Source of the DNA: an uncultured bacterium
GTDB taxonomy: Bacteria; Bacillota; Clostridia; Lachnospirales; Lachnospiraceae
Length of the DNA: 64,000 bases
Direction of reading: 5' to 3'
Assembly: GCA_947383005.1 (NCBI GenBank)
Contig: CANDBT010000016.1
Span: forward strand, 1-64,000
Every line of letters begins with the position of its first letter. Positions within the stretch are counted from its first letter, which is position 1. The notes beneath the pieces are model-generated. The model saw only the letters and a program-made list of their open reading frames with translations. It was not told the origin of the DNA and searched no databases. Below, piece by piece: positions 37,382 through 45,094 of the stretch. The translations under genes were made by a program, and so were the position numbers.

Positions 37382-38404
37382 ATGAAGACTGTAGATAATG
37401 GAAATGTATTACGAAAAGTTATAATAGTAGGTAATGGCTATACGAATTCAGTTTCTGACGACATTTTCAGAGACGTAATTGAGAATAAGGTCACATGTGC
37501 CGAGTACTATTATTTGTGGAATATAGAAAACGTATTGATAAACTTCTTAAGAAGAGCATATTATAAACGTAAATGGGGGCTTTATAAGAAGTTCCCATTT
37601 TTTGCCAGATATTTTAAAAAATATAATGCATTTGAAAAAATCAAGAATACGGAAAAGGATTCTATAGTCATTGTGAATTTAGCCAGCCAGTATAGCAACT
37701 TAACTACCAAAGATGAGTTGCTTGAGTTGAAAAAGTCAGGAGTCGTATTGGTCTTATTTTGTGTCGACGCAATTGAATCCCCTCAGATGAATTATGGAGA
37801 AGTTGTATCATGGTTTCCCATATTTGATTTGGTAATCAGCGATACTCCGGAGGATGCTAAAAAATATAATCTTTATTATCATATGGATCCATTTCCATAC
37901 AATAATAAGGAATTGCCAGATTTGCAATGTGATAATGATCTCTATTTTCTGGGAAGAGGGAAAGACAGAATAAAATTTTGCAAGGATATAGCCTGTAGAT
38001 TGGATCGTGATGAGATAAAATATGATTTCACTATTATTCAGCAAGAAAAGGTTGAAAGTAGGGAAGGAATTAAATATCGGGCAGATAAAGTCCCTTATAG
38101 GGAAATAATCAATGGAATCAGCCGATCGAATTGTATATTAGAAATATTATCATATAACAATTCGGCATCTTTGAGATACTTTGAGGCAATAGTTTTTAAT
38201 AAGAAATTATTAACAAATAATCAGGAAGCCGCTTCCCTTCCATTTTTTAATCCGGACTATATGAAAATTATTAATAGCCCGGATGATATAGATGTTGAAT
38301 GGCTAAAAAGAAAAGAAAATATTAATTATCATTATAAAGGAGAATTTTCTCCTTCAAATTTTATTGAGGATGTCAGACGGGAAATTAGTCATAGAGGACT
38401 TTAG
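37382..38404 (+). CDS. Putative glycosyltransferase (CgeB-like)
   Basis: A 340-residue protein with the outline of a CgeB-like GT-B enzyme. There is an N-terminal Rossmann-type start (KVIIVGNGYTNSVSDDIFRD), a middle VVLVLFCVDAIESPQM segment, DLVISDTPEDAKKYNLYYH, and a C-terminal ISRSNCILEILSYNNSASLR followed by RYFEAIVFNKKLLTNN that corresponds to the donor-site helix. Acceptor and donor are unknown. ATG 37382 is preferred because GGTGGAGG precedes it. AT-rich. Confidence 0.65.
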   Translation: MKTVDNGNVLRKVIIVGNGYTNSVSDDIFRDVIENKVTCAEYYYLWNIENVLINFLRRAYYKRKWGLYKKFPFFARYFKKYNAFEKIKNTEKDSIVIVNLASQYSNLTTKDELLELKKSGVVLVLFCVDAIESPQMNYGEVVSWFPIFDLVISDTPEDAKKYNLYYHMDPFPYNNKELPDLQCDNDLYFLGRGKDRIKFCKDIACRLDRDEIKYDFTIIQQEKVESREGIKYRADKVPYREIINGISRSNCILEILSYNNSASLRYFEAIVFNKKLLTNNQEAASLPFFNPDYMKIINSPDDIDVEWLKRKENINYHYKGEFSPSNFIEDVRREISHRGL

Positions 38405-38432
38405 AGGGTAGAATGGAGCAGGTTGCATATAT

Positions 38433-39896
38433 ATGAGTAGTCAAAAAAAAATCGGAATAAATGTTGTTCTAAATATGTTAAGAAAAAGCTTGTCCGTTTT
38501 ATTTCCGATAATAACTCTTCCTTATACTATCCGGGCGCTTGGGGTAGAAAATATAGGTAAAATTAATTATAGCCATTCTATTATTTCCTATTTTGCATTA
38601 GTGGCAATGTTAGGAATATCAAAATATGCAATTAGAGAAGGTGCGAAAAAGAAAGAAAGTAAACAAGAATTTGCTAAATTCGTAAATGAAGTATTTTCAA
38701 TTAATTTAGTATTTACGACAATTGCTTACTTAGCTCTATTTATTTGTATCATTTTTATTCCGCAGTTTAAGAAGTGTTCTTATTTGCTTCTGCTCCAAAG
38801 CGTTTCTATTTTATTAACGACTCTAAGCATAGATTGGGTAAATACAGTTAATGAAGATTTCTTAATCATTACAGTTAGAAGTATATTTTCCCATATCCTC
38901 TTTTTGGCCCTTCTGTTTTTGTTTGTACATAAACCCGAGGATTACTATTTGTATGCGTTATTAACGGTAGTATCTGATGGCGTAGTATGTTTAACAAATT
39001 TAATATATTGCCGGCGATATATTCAGCTTAGACCTGTATTTCATATGAATTTTAATATACATATTAAGCCGATTCTGATATTTTTTGCAAATGAGATTGC
39101 AATTTCAATCTATGTCAATATTGATACTACAATGCTTGGCTGGATTAAGGGGGCTTATGATGTAGGCGTTTATTCATTAGCGGTTAAGATATATGTTGCC
39201 GTTAAAAGTCTGATAACGGCTATGTATAATGTCTCCATACCCAGGCTTTCTTATTATTGGGGTAATAAACAGTATGACAAATTTAAGGAATTGCTGACAG
39301 ATATGTTTGGATTTATTTCAGTCCTGCTCATTCCGGCAACAGTTGGATTGTTCATGATTTCGGATGCTGCCCTTGTTCTGCTGGGCGGAACAGAATATAT
39401 GCAGGCTGCCAAAGCTTTACAAATACTATCATTTGCCTTATTGTTTGCAATTTATGGCGGGCTGGTATGCGACTGCCTTAATATTTCGATAGGAAGAGAA
39501 AGGGATAATATGTTTGCCGCTATTCTGAGCGCGCTAATTAACTTTATTATAAATCTTTTCCTTATCCCTTTGTTTTCTTATAACGGAGCAGCTTTAACCA
39601 CATTAATTGCGGAAGCATTCGTTATGTTGTTTTGTTATGTTCGTATTCCTGACAAAAATAATTATTTGGAAAAGAAGAAGGTTATCAGAACTATGTGCAA
39701 TGCTCTTTTGGGCTCTATGTTGGTTGTGGGGGTTTCTTTAATAATTAAATTGATAGTTTCAGATATTTTAGTAAGGCTGATGGTAACGATTATTGCGGCT
39801 TCAATAATGTATTGCGTATTTATGATCATAATTGGGGATCGGTATTTCAAGGTAATCACGAATTTACTTATGAGAAAAATGAGAAGGATATTTTAA
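38433..39896 (+). CDS. Wzx-type repeat-unit flippase (MOP superfamily)
   Basis: A 487-residue polytopic protein with 12 to 14 predicted helices. The N-terminal NVVLNMLRKSLSVLFPIITL PYTIRALGVENIGKINYSHS stretch is typical of O-antigen and capsule flippases. It turns lipid-linked repeat units to the outer leaflet for the EpsG-like polymerase. Together with that gene and the PglC-like initiator it defines a Wzx/Wzy-dependent route; no Wzz or tyrosine-kinase length regulators are present in the window. Confidence 0.9.
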   Translation: MSSQKKIGINVVLNMLRKSLSVLFPIITLPYTIRALGVENIGKINYSHSIISYFALVAMLGISKYAIREGAKKKESKQEFAKFVNEVFSINLVFTTIAYLALFICIIFIPQFKKCSYLLLLQSVSILLTTLSIDWVNTVNEDFLIITVRSIFSHILFLALLFLFVHKPEDYYLYALLTVVSDGVVCLTNLIYCRRYIQLRPVFHMNFNIHIKPILIFFANEIAISIYVNIDTTMLGWIKGAYDVGVYSLAVKIYVAVKSLITAMYNVSIPRLSYYWGNKQYDKFKELLTDMFGFISVLLIPATVGLFMISDAALVLLGGTEYMQAAKALQILSFALLFAIYGGLVCDCLNISIGRERDNMFAAILSALINFIINLFLIPLFSYNGAALTTLIAEAFVMLFCYVRIPDKNNYLEKKKVIRTMCNALLGSMLVVGVSLIIKLIVSDILVRLMVTIIAASIMYCVFMIIIGDRYFKVITNLLMRKMRRIF

Positions 39897-39948
39897 TTAA
39901 AAGAAACATTTATCGAAGAGCACATTCAATACATTAGGAGGAAATATT

Positions 39949-41076
39949 ATGTCTATTCAGGTTTTGAAACCGAAATTCCATGTGGATGAATGTCTTGACG
40001 CTGTCCGGGAGTGTCTGGAAAAAGGATGGACGGGCATGGGATTTAAGACTGTTGAGTTTGAGGAAGCATGGAAGAACTATACAGGACACAAGTATGCTTA
40101 TTATCTCAACTCCAATACTGTAGGACTTCATCTTGCTGTAAAAATTTTGAAGATGGAAAAGGGATGGTCAGAGGGTGATGAAATTATTTCTTCTCCCATT
40201 ACTTTTATTTCTACAAATCTTGCAATTGAGTATGAGAATCTGCGTCCGGTTTTTGCTGATGTGGATGAGTATCTTTGTATTGATCCGATTGATGTTGAGA
40301 GGAAAATTACTGATAGAACCAGAGCAGTTTTATTCGTGGGCTATGGTGGGCGTGTTGGACAATTGGATGAGGTTATTAAAATCTGCAAGAAATATAATCT
40401 GAGGCTTATTCTTGATGCGGCTCATATGTCAGGGACGAAAGTCAATGGCGTTTGTCCGGGTACCTGGGATGGTATAGATGTTGCGGTATATTCTTTCCAA
40501 GCCGTAAAAAATTTGCCTACCGGTGATAGTGGCTGTATTTGCTGGGCGAATCAAAAGTCTGCTGAGCTGACTCGTATGCTTGCGTGGTGCGGTATCAATA
40601 AGGATACATATGCTCGTTCCAACAAGGGCGCCTACGCATGGAAATACGATGTGGACTATATTGGCTATAAATATAACGGAAATGCTATCATGGCGGCGAT
40701 CGCTTTAGTTCAACTTAAATATTTGGATGAAGAGAATATCCGTCGCCGTGAAATTGTTGAAATGTATAATGAAGGATTCAAAGATAATCCAAAAATCCGG
40801 ATTATTCCGGCGCCTTATGCTGATGAGTGTTCCTACCATCTTTATGAGCTTGCAGTTCCGGATCGCGAGAACTTGCTGGACAAACTGTCCGAGGCTGGCA
40901 TTAACTGTGGCGTTCATTACCGTGATAATACAGAATACCGTGTATTTTCCTATGGTGATGGACAGGCTCCGAGAGCCCGCGAAATCAGCCATCATCTTAT
41001 TACCATGCCTTTACATATGTGGCTGACTAATGAGGATGTTGGATTAATTATTGAACAGGTCAACAAGTATGTGTGA
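39949..41076 (+). CDS. DegT/DnrJ/EryC1/StrS-family aminotransferase, second copy
   Basis: A 375-residue PLP enzyme. Marks: YYLNSNTVGLHLAVKILKM, the SSPITFISTNLAIEYENLRP region, ILDAAHMSGTKV and Lys187 in FQAVKNLPTGDSG. It is closer to the FdtB/DesV style of sugar 3- or 4-aminotransferases than to the first copy. The gene starts a better-GC block (aminotransferase, GNAT, NeuB, NeuA-HAD) after the AT-rich flippase, so it likely belongs to nonulosonic acid synthesis as a PseC- or LegC-like step (inference). AGGAGG site present. Confidence 0.88.
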   Translation: MSIQVLKPKFHVDECLDAVRECLEKGWTGMGFKTVEFEEAWKNYTGHKYAYYLNSNTVGLHLAVKILKMEKGWSEGDEIISSPITFISTNLAIEYENLRPVFADVDEYLCIDPIDVERKITDRTRAVLFVGYGGRVGQLDEVIKICKKYNLRLILDAAHMSGTKVNGVCPGTWDGIDVAVYSFQAVKNLPTGDSGCICWANQKSAELTRMLAWCGINKDTYARSNKGAYAWKYDVDYIGYKYNGNAIMAAIALVQLKYLDEENIRRREIVEMYNEGFKDNPKIRIIPAPYADECSYHLYELAVPDRENLLDKLSEAGINCGVHYRDNTEYRVFSYGDGQAPRAREISHHLITMPLHMWLTNEDVGLIIEQVNKYV

Positions 41077-41113
41077 TAAAACATAGCATATGGTTTATTA
41101 ACGGAGGAATACG

Positions 41114-41650
41114 ATGAGAATCTATTTAAGACCAATTACATTAGAAGATGGGGGCAATATTGTCAAATGGCGTAATTCGCTGTCAGTAGCAAGTCATTGT
41201 TTTGATAAGACACCAATTACCCTTGAGTCTAATGAGCGATTTTACAAGTCATATATAGAAACAGGAAAGTACAAGCAGTTCATTGTTGAAAGAATCGATG
41301 AAGATTTTGGGGTTTCTTCCTATCCAATCGCAACAGTTTATCTGAAAGATATGGATCCGATCAACCGCAGATGTGAACTGTGTATCTTTACAAGCGATGA
41401 CCAGGAGTGGAACACGGAAAGTCAAAGTATTGCCATTAGTCTTCTTTTGAATAAGGCATTTACTGAGTATGGCATGCACAAAATTTATACATATGTTTTC
41501 GCTTCCAATCAGGATGAAATTGCTCTTATGAAAAGGTCTGGCCTAAATGAAGAGGCGGTGTTAAAGCAAGAAGCATTGGATCTGGGCAATCATTATGTGG
41601 ACGTATTGCGCATGAGCATTATTGATGACAAAAAGCACTTAACTGAATAA
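41114..41650 (+). CDS. GNAT-family N-acetyltransferase (PseH/LegH-like)
   Basis: A 178-residue GNAT protein of the RimJ/RimL shape: YLRPITLEDGGNIVKWRNSL at the start, a central beta strand with CELCIFTSDDQEWN, then HKIYTYVFASNQDEIALMKRSGL at the acetyl-CoA site. Placed between a sugar aminotransferase and a NeuB-like synthase, it is best read as acetylating the newly formed sugar amine, as PseH does. The gene has a GGAGG site. Confidence 0.82.
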   Translation: MRIYLRPITLEDGGNIVKWRNSLSVASHCFDKTPITLESNERFYKSYIETGKYKQFIVERIDEDFGVSSYPIATVYLKDMDPINRRCELCIFTSDDQEWNTESQSIAISLLLNKAFTEYGMHKIYTYVFASNQDEIALMKRSGLNEEAVLKQEALDLGNHYVDVLRMSIIDDKKHLTE

Positions 41651-41664
41651 GGAGAATATCACTA

Positions 41665-42534
41665 ATGTATAAAAAACCGTTTATCATTGCCGAGGCTGGA
41701 TGCAATGCCATGGGGCAAATGGAGATTGCAAAAGATTTGATTGAAACTGCTGCACATTTCTGTAAGGCTGATGCAATCAAGTTTCAAAAGCGCTGCCCCA
41801 AAGAACTTCTTACCCCTGAACAATATAATGCCCCGCATCCTAATCCTGTTAATTCTTACGGCGATACTTATGGGGCACATCGTGAGTTTTTGGAGTTTGA
41901 TGTTTATCAGCATGCTCAATTGAAAAAATGGTGTGAAGAAGCCGGTATTATTTATTCTACATCTGTTTGGGATCTGACAAGTGCCAAAGAGATTGCTTCT
42001 CTTCATCCGCGGTTTATAAAGATTCCATCAGCGTGCAATACACATTTTGAAATGCTCCAGTGGCTGTGTGACAATTATGATGGAGAAATTCAGCTTTCTT
42101 TTGGTATGACAACAAAGAGCGAAGAGGAGCAGGTAGTACAACTGTTTGAGAAGAATGGAAGGGCTAAAGATTTGATCCTATATAATTGTACTTCTGGTTA
42201 TCCTGTACCATTTAAGGATGCTTGTCTTCTGGAAATTACCCGTATGAAGGAACAATATAAGAACCGCGTCAAAGCTATCGGCTTTTCTGGCCATCATCTT
42301 GGCATTGCGATTGATGTTGCGGCTTATACACTTGGAGCTGAGTATATCGAACGCCATTATACGTTAGATCGGACATGGAAGGGAACCGACCACGCGGCTT
42401 CTTTGGAACCAGATGGTATCAGAAAGCTTGTGCGTAATTTGAATGCGGTACATCAGGCATTGACATACAAGACGGAGGATATTTTGCCAATTGAGCGGGT
42501 TCAACGTGATAAATTGAAGTACCGGAAACATTAA
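41665..42534 (+). CDS. neuB: NeuB/PseI-family nonulosonic acid synthase, short form without SAF domain
   Basis: A 289-residue TIM-barrel synthase that condenses phosphoenolpyruvate with a six-carbon amino sugar (or its 6-phosphate) to make a nine-carbon acid. Seen: IIAEAGCNAMGQMEIAKDLI, AIKFQKRCPKELLTPEQYN, FIKIPSACNTHFEMLQWL, GFSGHHLGIAIDVAAYTLGA and ERHYTLDRTWKGTDHAASLE. Usual bacterial NeuB, PseI and LegI have about 340 residues with a C-terminal antifreeze-like SAF lid; this one ends right after the barrel. The missing lid and the phosphatase fused to the next gene both fit a synthase acting on a phosphorylated substrate (inference). Confidence 0.85.
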   Translation: MYKKPFIIAEAGCNAMGQMEIAKDLIETAAHFCKADAIKFQKRCPKELLTPEQYNAPHPNPVNSYGDTYGAHREFLEFDVYQHAQLKKWCEEAGIIYSTSVWDLTSAKEIASLHPRFIKIPSACNTHFEMLQWLCDNYDGEIQLSFGMTTKSEEEQVVQLFEKNGRAKDLILYNCTSGYPVPFKDACLLEITRMKEQYKNRVKAIGFSGHHLGIAIDVAAYTLGAEYIERHYTLDRTWKGTDHAASLEPDGIRKLVRNLNAVHQALTYKTEDILPIERVQRDKLKYRKH

Positions 42535-42661
42535 TCTGCCAAATGTATTCCCGGAAGGATTGAAGTACTTAGAGATATTAAAAAAAGCAAACAATATGCA
42601 CGATGTCTTATTTGTGTTTGGAAAGGAAGATAAGTATGAATGTTGCGTTTATTCCCGTTAG
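42533..42661 (+). pseudogene. Possible gene remnant between neuB and neuA
   Basis: A 42-codon open stretch without a good start, reading NLPNVFPEGLKYLEILKKAN and then MHDVLFVFGKEDKYECCVYSR to a TAG. It overlaps the stop of neuB and the start of neuA in another frame. The composition looks like real protein, so it may be the tail of a gene lost by deletion, but chance is not excluded. Confidence 0.25.
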
Positions 42662-43799
42662 AGGTGGGAGTAAATCCATACCTCTGAAAAATATCAAAAT
42701 GATTAACGGAAAGCCGCTGGTTTACTGGACTGTAAAAGCCGCGTGCAGATGCAGGTACATAGATAAGGTGTATATAGCTACCGATAGTAATGAGATTAGG
42801 AAGGTTGCCGAAGGGTTTAAGACAGGTACAGAGGCAGAACAGTTTACTAAGGCTATGGTTATTGATCGTTCTGCAGAATCAGCATCGGACAATGCCTCTA
42901 CGGAATTTGCGATGTTGGAATTTGCAAACAAATATAAGTTTGATAATATAGCGCTTATCCAAGCAACATCACCATTACTGCAAGCTTCTGACCTTAATCG
43001 TGGATTTGAAGCATTTGGCAGGGAGGGAGTGGACAGCGTTCTTTCGGTTGTCAGACAAAAACGCTTCCGGTGGGAGAATGATGAAAACGGCTTTGCTCAT
43101 CCAGCAAATTATGATGTCTTTCATCGCTTGCGCCGTCAGGAATTCGAGGGTTATTTGGTAGAGAATGGAGCTTTCTATATCACCTCAAAAGCAGATCTTA
43201 TTAGGTGCCAAAATCGCGTTTCTGGAAATATAATAGCTGTAGAGATGAATGAAGATACATTTTTTGAAATTGATGAACCAAATGATTGGGTGATTGTTGA
43301 AAGTCTTATGAAGAAAAATAATCATATTGCGGATTCAAATATTGCTGATATTAAGTTATTTCTTACGGATTGTGATGGCTGCCTTACTGATGGAGGCATG
43401 TATTATTCAGAATATGGCGATGAAATGAAAAAATTCAATACGCGGGACGGCATGGGATTCGCATTATTAAAAGAAAAAGGAATTTTAACAGGAATCATCA
43501 CAAGTGAAAACAATAATTTAAACCAACGGCGTGCAGATAAGTTAAGGCTGGATATTTTGGAAGCGGGATGCAAAGATAAGTTGGCAGCAATCAGGTGTAT
43601 CTGTGCGGACAGAGGGATTTCTCTTGAAAATGTATGCTATATCGGCGATGATATCAATGATATTGAAGCGCTCAAGGCTGTCGGTTTTGGGTGCTGCCCA
43701 TCAGATGCAATGCCGGAGATAAAGAATGTGGTTAATTATATAACAAAAGCAAAAGGGGGTGAAGGAGTTATCCGAGAGGTGGTTGATAGGTTGATATAA
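42636..43799 (+). CDS. CMP-nonulosonate cytidylyltransferase fused to HAD phosphatase
   Basis: A 387-residue two-domain protein. Residues 1-230 are a CMP-sialic acid synthetase: FIPVRGGSKSIPLKNIKMIN, YIATDSNEIRKVAE, LIQATSPLLQASDL and VENGAFYITSKADLI. Residues about 235-387 are a HAD phosphatase of the KdsC / Kdn-9-phosphatase type: the nucleophile and acid Asp245/Asp247 in LTDCDGCLTDGG, TSENNNL, and CYIGDDINDIEAL. The same fusion order is known in animal CMAS and some bacteria. It would dephosphorylate the nine-carbon acid or be a tetramerisation module, and activate it with CTP for transfer. ATG 42636 has a GGAAAGGAAG site. It is the last gene of the glycan locus. Confidence 0.9.
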   Translation: MNVAFIPVRGGSKSIPLKNIKMINGKPLVYWTVKAACRCRYIDKVYIATDSNEIRKVAEGFKTGTEAEQFTKAMVIDRSAESASDNASTEFAMLEFANKYKFDNIALIQATSPLLQASDLNRGFEAFGREGVDSVLSVVRQKRFRWENDENGFAHPANYDVFHRLRRQEFEGYLVENGAFYITSKADLIRCQNRVSGNIIAVEMNEDTFFEIDEPNDWVIVESLMKKNNHIADSNIADIKLFLTDCDGCLTDGGMYYSEYGDEMKKFNTRDGMGFALLKEKGILTGIITSENNNLNQRRADKLRLDILEAGCKDKLAAIRCICADRGISLENVCYIGDDINDIEALKAVGFGCCPSDAMPEIKNVVNYITKAKGGEGVIREVVDRLI

Positions 43800-43815
43800 G
43801 CAAATATGCTTCTCA

Positions 43816-43849
43816 TATTTCCAAAGAATCACACAATCATTTGGCAAAT
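43816..43849. repeat. Right inverted repeat flanking the polysaccharide locus
   Basis: Reverse complement partner of 22979-23012, matching at about 29 of 34 positions with an unbroken first 16 bases. It begins 17 bp after the stop of the last glycan gene. Confidence 0.65.
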
Positions 43850-43874
43850 CATATATTTCTTTTTTGCGTTTTTC

Positions 43875-44000
43875 TCATGGATCAGGTAGCCTTGGATCCG
43901 TCCCCCAGAAACTCAAACGGATGGCATCCTCTACGGCTCCTTCCATGTTTGCCATGGTTTTTGTTGGCAGTTTCAGGCCATATCTTGCAAATTCCCTTTT
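43875..44000 (-). pseudogene. Protein-coding remnant beside the right inverted repeat
   Basis: An open 41-codon stretch on the minus strand with protein-like composition (EFARYGLKLPTKTMANMEGA, ending LSFWGTDPRLPDP). It is closed by a stop upstream and has no ribosome site, so it appears to be the C-terminal piece of a broken gene. I do not recognise the family. Its position next to the repeat would suit a lost recombinase or transposase, but that is a guess. The rest of 43800-44080 shows no other gene. Confidence 0.3.
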
Positions 44001-44087
44001 CTATGTGCTAACGGCTATCTACTGTTTGTCATCTAACTGAATTGTCATCTATTTTCCCCTATTCGATTGCTTTTTTGTAAAAAAGTA

Positions 44088-44142
44088 TTGAAATACAGAC
44101 TAAGTTATGGTATTATAAACATATGAATAAATGCTCATATGT
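44088..44142 (+). promoter_or_regulatory. arsR promoter with overlapping metal-sensor operator
   Basis: TTGAAA (44088-44093), a 17-bp spacer, TATTAT (44111-44116). Over the expected start point lies ACATATGA-N8-TCATATGT (44119-44142), with perfect 8-bp arms. The form ATATGA...TCATAT is like SmtB/CadC/CzrA operators. The ArsR protein encoded downstream should bind here and lose affinity when loaded with metal. Confidence 0.75.
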
Positions 44143-44253
44143 TTATATGAATAGTTATTGAAAACTTGCGGACCGCGTGGGCGAGCAGGGAGTTTTCTTC
44201 TGACCGGCTGCCGGATTTCGCAAGTGCATGTACGTACGAAATGGAGGGAATTT

Positions 44254-44640
44254 ATGACTGAAGCCGAGAGGATAAAGATTGAACAAGAAGTGACGGAAGG
44301 CACCTGTGAATTTATCCATGTCCATGACGAGATTGTGGGGAAAGTGGAGAAAGCGATGCCCAATGAGCAGCAGCTTTTGGATTTGTCCGAGTTTTTTAAA
44401 ATATTTGGCGATTCAACCAGGATCAAGATATTGTATGTGCTGAGCCAGTCCGAAATGTGTGTATGTGATATTGCCAAATTGCTGCAGATGGGCCAGTCGG
44501 CGATATCCCATCAGCTTCGGCTGTTGAAACAGATGCGCCTGGTATCTTTCAGGCGGGAGGGCAAAACAGTATTTTATCAATTGGCTGACTCCCACATTCA
44601 AATGATACTGGCTCAAGGAATGGAACATATCAGCGAGTAA
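44254..44640 (+). CDS. ArsR/SmtB-family metal-responsive repressor
   Basis: A 128-residue winged-helix repressor. It has the DNA-reading segment MCVCDIAKLLQMGQSAISHQ and the wing RREGKTVFYQL. The last helix reads DSHIQMILAQGMEHISE, which places Asp, His, His and Glu at the spacing of the alpha-5 zinc site of SmtB and CzrA; the CVC pair also recalls the alpha-3 site of CadC/ArsR. So zinc or cadmium sensing is likely. ATG 44254 follows TGGAGGG; the longer frame upstream runs through a GC-rich repeat fragment. It precedes the metal carrier and ATPase and has its own operator-promoter. Confidence 0.9.
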   Translation: MTEAERIKIEQEVTEGTCEFIHVHDEIVGKVEKAMPNEQQLLDLSEFFKIFGDSTRIKILYVLSQSEMCVCDIAKLLQMGQSAISHQLRLLKQMRLVSFRREGKTVFYQLADSHIQMILAQGMEHISE

Positions 44641-44660
44641 CCCGTGTGGGACAACGGCAG

Positions 44661-44760
44661 CAGTTCAGATAGGCATGCGCGTTCACCGCACTGACCGTAT
44701 AACATCGTGCCCTTAGGGCAAAACGTAGCGGGCGCAGGCAGATAAAAGGATGGCCGTCGG
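44661..44760. repeat. A-family intergenic element, partial copy
   Basis: The stretch CAGATAGGCATGCGCG and the following CACCGCACTGACCGTA closely match, in the opposite orientation, the right part of the element at 47400-47525. It fills most of the gap between arsR and the HMA gene. The end TAACAG is lost. Confidence 0.5.
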
Positions 44761-44830
44761 GAACGCTGCCAAAACAGAGCAATAAAAAAGAAAAAAGGAA
44801 AAATAAAAAAGAGAAAAAGGGGAATAAACC

Positions 44831-45055
44831 ATGAAAAAGATTATCAAATTAGAAGGATTATGTTGTGCCAACTGTGCGGCGAAAATTGAAGAAGGCGTAA
44901 AAAAAATCCCGGGAGTGAAAGAAGCTTCCCTGAGCTTTATGACACAGAGGCTGACGATTCAGGCAGAAGATGGCAAGGAAGAAGCTGTCGTGGAGGCGGC
45001 CAGGAAAGTAGCGGATAAAATCGAACCGGAAGCGGTTTTTAAGGTATTGCGCTGA
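44831..45055 (+). CDS. Stand-alone heavy-metal-associated (HMA) domain protein
   Basis: A 74-residue ferredoxin-like metal carrier. The metal loop is GLCCANCAAKIEEG, with Cys12 and Cys15 as the expected C-x-x-C ligands and an extra Cys11. It resembles the N-terminal HMA domains of zinc/cadmium ATPases more than CopZ. The ATPase 40 bp downstream has no HMA domain of its own, so this protein likely takes over that role as a separate chain. Confidence 0.9.
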   Translation: MKKIIKLEGLCCANCAAKIEEGVKKIPGVKEASLSFMTQRLTIQAEDGKEEAVVEAARKVADKIEPEAVFKVLR

Positions 45056-45094
45056 CAGGGAAGGCTGTCCGGTTTGTGAAGGAGAGATGCTGAG

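Noticed and set aside
22979-43849. The inverted-repeat-bounded glycan locus as an intact transposon
   Set aside because: No transposase or recombinase gene was found inside or at the ends, and the repeats have about five mismatches; only a relic or exchange boundary can be suggested.
44158-44253. N-terminal extension of the ArsR protein by 32 codons
   Set aside because: The extension reads through a GC-rich repeat fragment; the ribosome site TGGAGGG and family alignment both support the ATG at 44254.
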